Origin: Shewanella insulae
Lineage (GTDB): Bacteria > Pseudomonadota > Gammaproteobacteria > Enterobacterales > Shewanellaceae
DNA: 64,000 nucleotides
NCBI RefSeq assembly: GCF_009831655.1
Contig: NZ_WRPA01000004.1
Coordinates: forward strand, 240,778-304,777
Direction of reading: 5' to 3'
Position numbers and translations under genes: made by a program. Within the stretch, counting starts at the first letter, position 1, and the number at the start of each line of letters is the position of its first letter. Shown here in pieces: positions 57,349 to 64,000 of this stretch. Below the pieces are notes generated by a model. The model was not told where the DNA came from and did not search any database. It saw nothing but the letters and a program-made list of their open reading frames with translations.

Positions 57349-57418
57349 ATCAGGTACTAGGATGTAGGGAACTAGCGGTTAGTAAGCAAGCATCGCAAAG
57401 AGGGCACCGAAAAGCGTT

Positions 57419-58513
57419 ATGAGTAAAGCCGATATGCAGATTGAGAAGAAGCAAGTATTCGAGCCTCAGCAGGCCTTAAGCGTCACTAAGCTTAAGGCGG
57501 CCGAGCGCTTCGATGATCAGGTGGTGTTCGAGGGTGATGAGGCGGGTGAGGTCGACGAAGCGGCCATACAAGCGCTTGTGCCCGAACTTGACGGCATCGC
57601 GAGCAAGTCGCCATCAGGCCTGCGTAGGCGCTCATGGTCCTGGCTTGCCAAGGCATCTGTACTCGGTATAGGAGCTATCTTGCTGGTGGAACTGGCGCTG
57701 ACGCTAAGCGCGGCATGGATCCAGAGCCCTTGGCTGTTTGGGCTTTATGGCGGTGTGACCGCCGTCGTGAGTCTATGGGCGACCACCATAGGCGTGAAGG
57801 AGTGGCGGCAGCTCCGCAGACTGCGTGCGGTAGAAGCGGCGCAGGCGGTGAGTGAGCGCTTATCTCAGAGCATGCAAAGGGGGGAGGCGGATACATTTAT
57901 CGACAAGCTGATTACGAATCTGCCTAAAGATATCGATACCAATAGTTATTATCGCCTGGTGCATGAGGAGCATAACGATGCCGAGCGCCTGATGCTGTTC
58001 GAGAGCAGCGTGCTGCCACAGGTCGATGCTAAGGCGAAGAAGCTGGTGCATCGCTATGCCAGCGAATCGGCGCTCCTGTTGGCGGCCAGTCCTATCGCCG
58101 TGCTGGATATGGCGATCATTCTCTGGCGTAACCAGAAGATGATTGCTCAGCTGGCGAACTGTTATGGAATAGAGCTGGGCTATTGGAGCCGCATCAAGCT
58201 TGTTCGGTCGGTGATCACTAACATCATCTATGCCGGCACCAGCGAGATTGTTACCGACATAGGGACTCAACTGTTTTCGCTGGAGATGTCTGGCAAGATC
58301 TCCGCCAGGCTGGCACAGGGCCTAGGTGGCGGGCTGCTCACGGCGCGCTTAGGCTATCAGACCATGCGTCTGTGTCGCCCGGTGGTGTTTACGCCAGACT
58401 CTCAACCTAAGCTGAGTAAGATACATAAGGCATTGCTTGGCGAGCTGAAAGACTTTTCCCTATCAGTCCTGGGTAAAACAACTGTTCGTAACAAAGATTT
58501 TACATCCGGATAG
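57419..58513 (+). CDS. ycjF: YcjF-family inner-membrane protein (DUF697)
   Basis: The 364-residue protein has an acidic N-terminal tail, two adjacent membrane helices (about 74-125), and a C-terminal DUF697 domain (SPIAVLDMAIILWRNQKMIA, RSVITNIIYAGTSEIVTDIG). TIGR01620-type proteins like this pair with YcjX. It follows ycjX by 70 bases. Confidence 0.88.
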   Translation: MSKADMQIEKKQVFEPQQALSVTKLKAAERFDDQVVFEGDEAGEVDEAAIQALVPELDGIASKSPSGLRRRSWSWLAKASVLGIGAILLVELALTLSAAWIQSPWLFGLYGGVTAVVSLWATTIGVKEWRQLRRLRAVEAAQAVSERLSQSMQRGEADTFIDKLITNLPKDIDTNSYYRLVHEEHNDAERLMLFESSVLPQVDAKAKKLVHRYASESALLLAASPIAVLDMAIILWRNQKMIAQLANCYGIELGYWSRIKLVRSVITNIIYAGTSEIVTDIGTQLFSLEMSGKISARLAQGLGGGLLTARLGYQTMRLCRPVVFTPDSQPKLSKIHKALLGELKDFSLSVLGKTTVRNKDFTSG

Positions 58514-58624
58514 CCGCTAATTTCTTGCGACAGGTTTACTCCGTGTCCTGAAACTGGGCAAGTTAGTGCATCGCTTCTACCCAAAGCCAACAATAATAGG
58601 GAGCGAGTATGACGGAGAAAGTGT

Positions 58625-59800
58625 ATGCAAGATAAATGGAAACTTGCCACTCAGGTGATCCATGCCGGGCATGAGGCTAATCAGCATGGTGCCTTGGTAT
58701 CCCCTTTGGTGCAAAGCGCTACCTTTACCTTTGAGACCGTCGAGCAGGGTGGTGATTGCTTTGCCGGCGAACAACAAGGCTATATCTATACGCGTCTTGG
58801 TAACCCTACCACGGCAGAGTTAGAACGTAAGATGGCGGTGCTGGAAGGCAGCGAAGCAGCCGCGGCGACCGCATCTGGCATGGCGGCGGTGTCTGCAGCC
58901 CTGCTGACCAATCTAAGCCAGGGGGACCACCTGGTCGCTTCTAAGGCTGTCTATGGCTGTACCTTTGCGCTGATGACAGAGCAGTTTAAACGCTTCGGCA
59001 TAGAGGTGACCCTGGTGGATTTCTGCGAAGTCGCCAACATAGCACAGGCCATTCGACCCAACACTAAGGCGTTGTTTTGCGAGACGCCTGTCAATCCACA
59101 TCTGGACGTATATGATCTTGAAGCTATTGCGGCATTGGCCAAGCGCCATCAGCTGGTGAGCATCGTCGATAACACCTTCATGACGCCCTTGTTGCAGCGC
59201 CCCTTGAGTATGGGGATCGACATGGTGATCCACAGCGCGACTAAGTATCTCAACGGTCATGGAGACGTGATTGCCGGTATCGTTTGTGGCACAGAGGAGA
59301 TGATCACTAAGGTTAAACTCGAGGTGCTTAAGGATATCGGCGGGGTGATCTCGCCCCATGATGCCTGGCTTATCTTAAGAGGGCTCAAGACCTTAGATGT
59401 CAGACTGGCGCGCCATTGTGATAATGCCGAGCGGGTCGCCGCGTATCTTGAGCAGCACCCTCAAGTTGCCAGAGTCTATTATCCTGGTCTCAGGGGCCAT
59501 TCGGGCTATGGCCTGCTTGGTAAGCAGATGCGCCGTGCCGGTGGTGTGCTTGCCTTCGAGCTTAAAGGTAGTTTCGATACCGCTAAGGCATTTGCTAATC
59601 GACTCAAGCTGTTTAAGATTGCGGTCAGCCTGGGGGACGCCGAGTCTCTTATTCAACATCCGGCCTCGATGACCCATTCACCATACTCGCCAGAGGCGAG
59701 AATGGACGCCGGAATAGGTGATACCCTGCTGCGGATCTCCCTGGGCCTGGAAGATAGCAACGATATCATTGCCGATCTGTCCCAGGCCTTTGAGGCCTAG
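58625..59800 (+). CDS. mdeA: Methionine gamma-lyase
   Basis: The 391-residue PLP enzyme of the Cys/Met metabolism family cleaves methionine to methanethiol, ammonia and 2-oxobutyrate. The PLP lysine is Lys207 (SATKYLNGH). Tyr110 and Cys112 in VYGCTFALMT correspond to Tyr114 and Cys116 of P. putida methionine gamma-lyase; that cysteine separates these from cystathionine lyases. SLGDAESLIQHPASMTHSPY is also typical. The ATG follows GGAGAAAGTGT. It is a single gene with its own terminator. Confidence 0.9.
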   Translation: MQDKWKLATQVIHAGHEANQHGALVSPLVQSATFTFETVEQGGDCFAGEQQGYIYTRLGNPTTAELERKMAVLEGSEAAAATASGMAAVSAALLTNLSQGDHLVASKAVYGCTFALMTEQFKRFGIEVTLVDFCEVANIAQAIRPNTKALFCETPVNPHLDVYDLEAIAALAKRHQLVSIVDNTFMTPLLQRPLSMGIDMVIHSATKYLNGHGDVIAGIVCGTEEMITKVKLEVLKDIGGVISPHDAWLILRGLKTLDVRLARHCDNAERVAAYLEQHPQVARVYYPGLRGHSGYGLLGKQMRRAGGVLAFELKGSFDTAKAFANRLKLFKIAVSLGDAESLIQHPASMTHSPYSPEARMDAGIGDTLLRISLGLEDSNDIIADLSQAFEA

Positions 59801-59828
59801 GGCGAACAAACAGTGAAAATGGAAGATA

Positions 59829-59859
59829 AAAAAGCCTGCTTATGCAGGCTTTTTCTTTT
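59829..59859. terminator. Bidirectional terminator between mdeA and the DASS gene
   Basis: AAAAAGCCTGC and GCAGGCTTTTT pair perfectly around a TTAT loop between convergent genes; more T follows on the plus strand. Confidence 0.92.
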
Positions 59860-61253
59860 TAGATGTTCCAGAACAGATGGGCGATCACATAGAGCGCCAA
59901 CATACTGATGAAGTTGATGATAGCACCGGCGCGCATCATCTCAGACTGTTTGATATAGCCAGAGCCGTAAACGATGGCATTAGGCGGTGTAGCCACCGGC
60001 AACATAAAGGCACAGGATGCGGCGATGCCGATGAGCACGGAAAGCATTACTGGCGACAGCCCCAGGGCTTCGGCGATGGCAGCAAATACAGGTACTAACA
60101 ATGCGGCACTGGCTGTGTTACTGGCAAACTCGGTAAGCATCACCACGAAGAAGATCACCGCAAAGGTAAACAGGGCCATATGGGTGTTGCCGAAGATATC
60201 GGTGACCCAGTGGGCCAGGAAGACGCTGGTGCCAGTGGCCTTTAATATGGCGCTGAGTGTGAGGCCGCCACCAAAGAGTATGAGAACGCCCCAATCTGTG
60301 GTTTTCTCAATCTTCTTCCAATCGACCAAGCCAAGGCCGGCCAACATGACCACGGCGCCGAGTGCCACTATGGTATCGAACTGGGGGATCCCGCCTAGCG
60401 CTGCTGAGATAGGCTTGCTGAAGATCCAGCAGCAGACAGTGGTGAGGAAGATAAGTAGCGTGAGCTTTCCCTGTAGGGGGAGATGTTCATTGTGCTTTGG
60501 AAGCTCGCACACCACGTTGAGGTTAGGTTTCAGGTAGAGATAGAGGGCGATCAACATGCTAGGCAGCATGAGCGCCACGGTGATGAGACCAAACTCAAGC
60601 CAGTCGGCGAAACTCAGGCCTACCTGGGCGGCGGCGATGGCATTCGGTGGGCTGCCTACCAGGGTGCCAATGCCGCCAATGTTGGCAGAGTAGGCGATGC
60701 CCAGCAGCATGAAGAGATAGGTGTTTCTGTGTTCTTTGATGTCTAGCTGTCTCAAGATCCCAAGTGCCAGGGGCAGCATCATAGCGGCGGTGGCCGTGTT
60801 ACTGATCCACATAGATAGCAGAGCCGTAATCCCAAACAGGAACATGCAGGCAATGCTGAGTTTGCCTTTTGAGGCGGTCAACACCTTGTGGGCGATGCGT
60901 CTATCTATTCCCTGGTGGTTGAGGGCCGCGGCCAACACGAAGCCACCGAAGAATAGGTAGATGATAGGGTTGGCGAAGTTACTCATGGCCGCCTTGGTTT
61001 CGAAAACCCCTAGTAAGACGCCCATGATGGGGATCAGGATTGCGGTCACACTGATATGAATGGCTTCGGTCAGCCAAAGTACGGCGGCGAAGACTAAGAT
61101 GGCGATGCCCGTATTCACCCCTGGCTCAAAGGGAAGGAAATTATAGAGCAAGGCAAATAGCACTATATCGCCAAACAGAATAGGCAAATTAGTTTGAGGC
61201 GGCGACTTTTGAGGCGGTGCACCGAGCGCCTCTTGCGTGGTGTCGAGGGACAT
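59859..61253 (-). CDS. DASS/SLC13-family sodium:carboxylate symporter
   Basis: The 464-residue inner-membrane protein has about 11 hydrophobic segments and the two repeated SNT motifs of the DASS family: [19 protein letters not shown] and [19 protein letters not shown]. It should import di- or tricarboxylates, perhaps succinate, malate or fumarate, with Na+. ATG 61253 follows AAGGAACCTCT. A CRP site lies in the divergent region it shares with comEA. Confidence 0.92.
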   Translation of the reverse strand: MSLDTTQEALGAPPQKSPPQTNLPILFGDIVLFALLYNFLPFEPGVNTGIAILVFAAVLWLTEAIHISVTAILIPIMGVLLGVFETKAAMSNFANPIIYLFFGGFVLAAALNHQGIDRRIAHKVLTASKGKLSIACMFLFGITALLSMWISNTATAAMMLPLALGILRQLDIKEHRNTYLFMLLGIAYSANIGGIGTLVGSPPNAIAAAQVGLSFADWLEFGLITVALMLPSMLIALYLYLKPNLNVVCELPKHNEHLPLQGKLTLLIFLTTVCCWIFSKPISAALGGIPQFDTIVALGAVVMLAGLGLVDWKKIEKTTDWGVLILFGGGLTLSAILKATGTSVFLAHWVTDIFGNTHMALFTFAVIFFVVMLTEFASNTASAALLVPVFAAIAEALGLSPVMLSVLIGIAASCAFMLPVATPPNAIVYGSGYIKQSEMMRAGAIINFISMLALYVIAHLFWNI

Positions 61254-61642
61254 AGAGGTTCCTTAATTATTATTTTGGCGCTCTACACTAGCCTAGCGGT
61301 TGTACCGCGCAACTAAATTTTTTATGTGGCAAAACTACAATCTATCGACAAGGTGGTGTGATGCGCGTCTCGATTGTCGCTTAACTTGGACTTGGGTCAC
61401 GCCAAGGTGATTGGGGAGGATCATTTTTTTTTACGGCGAACGGGAAGCGGCAAGGAAATGAGTAACCGACTGAAATAAATTAATATAATTTATTTTGTGA
61501 GCGATATCACGCCGCGCGGCGCACCAAGCACTCACCGTTCACGTATTGGCGAATTTTTTGAACTTGTTCTATGTTTTCGAGGTGGCCGAGGAAAATGGAC
61601 TGTTGGCCATGAATACCATAAGGATATAAGGAGAGCCCCCCA
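61254..61642. other. Divergent region between the DASS gene and comEA
   Basis: The 389 bases contain a near-perfect CRP site at 61496-61511 next to an AT-rich tract (61475-61495). Nothing coding is supported; a minus-strand frame at 61507-61734 overlaps comEA as a shadow. Confidence 0.55.
61496..61511. promoter_or_regulatory. CRP-binding site upstream of comEA and the DASS symporter
   Basis: TGTGAGCGATATCACG matches TGTGA-N6-TCACA at nine of ten fixed positions. It is 132 bases before comEA and 243 before the symporter start. Confidence 0.75.
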
Positions 61643-61942
61643 ATGAAAAACCTAGTTCTGGCTGCGCTAGTTGCAGCATCATTTTCCCTTGTTCCCGCTC
61701 TTGCTGCCGAGCAGGTTTCAATACCTGCCGACACGGCTCAGGCGAGCCTAACCCAAGTTAATATCAATACCGCGACTGCCCAAGAGCTGACTAAGCTCAA
61801 GGGAATTGGTGATGTTAAGGCGTCAGCCATAGTCGAATATCGAGACGCTCACGGTAAATTCAATACCATTGAAGAGTTAACTAAGGTAAAGGGTATCGGT
61901 CCTAAGGTGCTCGAACAGAATAAGACGATGTTGTCTCTGTAG
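61643..61942 (+). CDS. comEA: ComEA-family helix-hairpin-helix DNA-binding protein
   Basis: The 99-residue protein has a signal peptide (ending LVPALAAEQ) and a single ComEA-type double helix-hairpin-helix domain, VNINTATAQELTKLKGIGDV and FNTIEELTKVKGIGPKVLEQ. ComEA binds incoming double-stranded DNA in the periplasm during natural transformation. Many non-competent Shewanella also carry it, so competence is not implied. An AGGAGAG ribosome site precedes the ATG. Whether the upstream CRP site acts on it is unknown. Confidence 0.92.
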   Translation: MKNLVLAALVAASFSLVPALAAEQVSIPADTAQASLTQVNINTATAQELTKLKGIGDVKASAIVEYRDAHGKFNTIEELTKVKGIGPKVLEQNKTMLSL

Positions 61943-61966
61943 AGGCCTTATTTATCGATGGAATTT

Positions 61967-61988
61967 AGCCCGCGCACGCGGGCTTTTG
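61967..61988 (+). terminator. Terminator after comEA
   Basis: AGCCCGCG/CGCGGGCT with a minimal loop is followed by TTT, 24 bases after the stop. Confidence 0.82.
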
Positions 61989-62107
61989 TTTATAGATTCG
62001 GCAGTCGAGCCGATTCTAACGATTACTCTCGGTTATTGACTTGATTGCGGAGCAGCCTTAGTGGATAATGCAGGCCGTCTTAAGGATTTAATTGCTTAAG
62101 CATCTAT

Positions 62108-62218
62108 GGTGACCCTAGGGTCCCCCCGCAATGATAACTTGTGAACTCGGCCAGGCCCGGAAGGGAGCAACCGCAGCAGGCGACTCATGTGCCGGGGTGT
62201 GGCTCTAGGGAAACCTCC
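62108..62218 (+). ncRNA. ffs: 4.5S signal recognition particle RNA
   Basis: The roughly 111-base RNA carries the conserved Ffh-binding core: GGCCAGGCCCGGAAGGGAGC, then AGCAGG and the returning strand GTGCCGGGGTGTGGC. The outer ends pair (CCCTAG with CTAGGG), forming the single long hairpin of gammaproteobacterial SRP RNA. It works with Ffh and FtsY in co-translational targeting to the membrane. The ends are estimated from pairing. Confidence 0.93.
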
Positions 62219-62469
62219 AATTCCAACTATTATCAACGAGTTAACTCAGAAATACCTCAGGTGATACACTTGGTGGTACACTCGATGATAAATAGTCTAT
62301 CTAAAAATCCTCCTTATCTGTTTTAATCTCGTCCTGACATCTGACATCTGACATCTGACATCTGACATCAGGTATTTGGTATGCGTAAATTGTAGCCCCT
62401 AAGCTCTGCAAAGCATTGTTGGGAATGGCGAGAGCAGCAAGTAAACTTATTTAGTGAAGTAGTGGCTAT
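62219..62469. other. Gene-free region after the SRP RNA
   Basis: No gene is seen. The stretch holds the 7-base tandem repeat listed separately. Confidence 0.5.
62334..62368. repeat. Five tandem copies of CTGACAT
   Basis: Five exact, uninterrupted copies of the heptamer CTGACAT run from 62334 to 62368. The number may vary between strains by replication slippage. Confidence 0.95.
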
Positions 62470-62722
62470 TCGTTAGAGGTTTTTCGATGAGTTTGCTTCA
62501 GTAAATTGGGCTGTATTCCAGCGTCAATTACATTCGACAAACTGAGATCCGCGGTAATAGTCTAGTGAGTGTGTCCATCAATGGCAATTTGCTGTTTGCG
62601 CGTTTACCATCCTTCTTCGCCATAGGCCTTTAGCCCTGTGGCATCTAACGCTAAGTGCTGAATGACGTCTCGAACCTAGTCTATGAGGAAATGTTAACCG
62701 CCTTAGCTCGTTTGCTAATACA
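62470..62722 (-). pseudogene. Remnant of an IS5-family transposase, minus strand
   Basis: Translating the minus strand in pieces gives CISKRAKAVNIS (from 62722), then after a frameshift VIQHLALDATGLKAYGEEGW, a stop, TRKQQIAIDGHTH, another stop, and TITADLSLSNVIDAGIQPN followed by LLKQTHRKTSNE. These match successive parts of IS5/IS903-type transposases, including the first catalytic aspartate (LDATG). Both ends are missing. Frameshifts and stops show it is dead. Confidence 0.75.
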
Positions 62723-62801
62723 GGACGTTGTTGCCTAAATCTAATTGAATCATTTTGCTCATCTGCGATCTGATCGTGAAAGCTTACAATCAGGTCGCAT
62801 C

Positions 62802-63682
62802 ATGGGCAAAATCACCATACAATCAAGCCTTAACTCAAAGAGGTTCGTTAACCTTTTGGATGGACGATGCTGCTATCAAGCACTGTCACAATCAACACCC
62901 TTCTGGGCGCAGAGGTCGAAGCAACATGTACAGTGACTCAGCCATCAGTACTGCGCTTATGATTAAGGGCGTGTTTAAGTTACCTTTGCGTGCGTTGGAA
63001 GGTTTTATCAACTCGATATTTCGGCTGATGGATGTTGACCTTAAGTCGCCCGACTATAGCTGTATCAGCAAGCGAGCTAAGACGGTTGAGGTCAACTACC
63101 GCCTAGGCTGTAAGGGACCTGCCAGACATATTGTGATTGACGCGACAGGGCTGAAGGAGAATGGAAAGTCCGTAAGCATGGTAAGGAGAAACGGCGTATA
63201 TGGCGCAAGTTGCACTTGGCCGTTGATGCCGATAGTCACGAGATAGTGAGCGCGGTCGCATCGCTGGATAACATGCATGACAGTGAAGTACCCCTACGCT
63301 CATTAACCCACTTCGTCGCAAGATAACGCAAGTCTCTGCCGATGGAGCCTATGATACAAAGCATTGCTACGCAGTGCTTCAGCGAAAAAGCATTACAGCC
63401 ACCATACCACCAAGAAAGAATGCCGGATATTGGAGTGGTGAGCATTCACGAAACAAGGCCGTAGATGCGCTTAAAACGGGTCAGTTAACATAGTGGAAGC
63501 ATGATTGTGGCTATCATGAGCGTTCGCTATCAGTGACGGCTATATATCGTTATAAGCAACTCATCAGCGGCGAACTGAGCCTTCGCGATTACAACGCTCA
63601 AGTCGGTGAAATCATGGCAGGAGTTGCCGCGTTGAACAAAATAAGCAGGCTAGGTATGCCTGTTCGTCAGGTAGCTGGATAA
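62802..63682 (+). pseudogene. Frameshifted IS5-family transposase
   Basis: The reading passes through three frames. First come YNQALTQRGSLTFWMDDAAI, IKGVFKLPLRALEGFINSIF, YSCISKRAKTVEVNYR and IDATGLK. Near 63155 it shifts to GEWKVRKHGKEKRR and KLHLAVDADSHEIVSAV. Near 63320 it shifts again to QVSADGAYDTKHCYAVLQRK, with an in-frame TAG at 63491-63493, ending GMPVRQVAG at 63682. The order of DATGLK, DADSHE and DGAYDT is that of IS5/IS903 DDE transposases. An ATG at 62802 is the probable original start, with a further frameshift just after it. Terminal inverted repeats were not found. Confidence 0.85.
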
Positions 63683-63919
63683 ATCACAGAAGAGCGCGGG
63701 ATTACTACGCTTCCAGTACTGAATTGATCATACAGGTGTAATGTGGGCAAGGTATCTAGTTTAAACACCTAATTGATGAAGTAGTTGCAGTAATAGCAGT
63801 GGAATAGAAAAAATACGTTTATCATGGTGTGGTAATAATTACTAAACACAAGCTGTCGACCTTTATGTCTTGCTCTAGGGAATCCCCAGATAATTCCTTG
63901 TACAATCAATTAGTAGACA
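63683..63919. other. Gene-free stretch between two insertion sequence remnants
   Basis: The 237 AT-rich bases show no gene. Bases 63872-63882 copy part of the SRP RNA 3' end (see findings). Confidence 0.5.
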
Positions 63920-64000
63920 CGCATGGTGCTGTTTGATCTAATCAATTTCGCCAAAAACAAACTAGAACAACACCATGCGCGACATTACAATACTACATGA
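63920..64000 (+). mobile_element. Apparent left end of another insertion sequence with transposase start, cut by window edge
   Basis: CGCATGGTGCTGTT (63920-63933) and AACAACACCATGCG (63966-63979) form a 14-base inverted repeat with one mismatch. An ATG inside the right arm (63975) opens a frame MRDITILH that runs off the window. The arrangement resembles the 5' end of an IS4-type element. The family name is tentative because only eight codons are visible. Confidence 0.45.

Noticed and set aside
61507..61734. Minus-strand frame overlapping comEA and the upstream region
   Set aside because: It covers the comEA signal peptide region in reverse, has no ribosome site and resembles nothing.
62334..62368. 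CRISPR array
   Set aside because: The repeats are seven bases long and directly adjacent without spacers; this is a simple tandem repeat.

Overview
The window is chromosomal DNA of a gammaproteobacterium, almost certainly Shewanella. The evidence is a complete mtr/omc metal-reduction locus beside feoAB, a FabV enoyl reductase, and the order glnS, cysS, folD, tRNAs, tig-clpPX-lon-hup-ppiD, sap and psp. The species is not fixed by the sequence; moderately GC-rich coding DNA and extra outer-membrane cytochromes point to a marine member such as the S. loihica group (inference).

Positions 1-7,845: a cut-off GntP-family organic acid permease with large palindromes upstream, a small HMA-like protein, a universal stress protein, a divergent pair of YeiE-type LysR regulator and TDT/SLAC1 exporter, a long RluA-type pseudouridine synthase, and a CdaR/SdaR regulator that probably controls the permease.

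Positions 8,059-26,245: the extracellular electron transfer locus, all on the minus strand. It reads mtrD-mtrE-mtrF-omcA, then two additional decaheme OmcA/MtrC-family lipoproteins, then mtrC-mtrA-mtrB. Terminators after omcA and after each extra cytochrome split it into at least four transcripts. MtrA/MtrD are periplasmic decaheme cytochromes, MtrB/MtrE the outer-membrane beta-barrels that sheathe them, and the five lipoproteins the cell-surface terminal reductases. A strong CRP site and a candidate Fur box lie between mtrD and the divergent ferrous-iron uptake genes feoAB, coupling iron respiration and iron uptake.

Positions 29,370-46,029: housekeeping genes (glnS, Yip1-family protein, miaE, lpxH, ppiB, cysS, folD), a three-gene tRNA operon (Pro, Arg, His) with a strong promoter, and the protein quality-control series tig, clpP, clpX, lon, hupB, ppiD. 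sigma32-like promoters precede clpP and lon.

Positions 46,496-61,942: fabV, the sapABCDF ABC transporter, pspF divergent from pspABC across a sigma54 promoter, ycjX-ycjF, a methionine gamma-lyase, a DASS sodium/carboxylate symporter and a ComEA-like DNA-binding protein with a canonical CRP site upstream.

Positions 62,108-64,000: the 4.5S SRP RNA gene, then a degraded accessory stretch with a 7-bp tandem repeat, two wrecked IS5-family transposases lying head to head, and the left end of another insertion sequence running off the window. A short direct copy of the SRP gene 3' end lies 1.7 kb downstream and might mark an old integration site.
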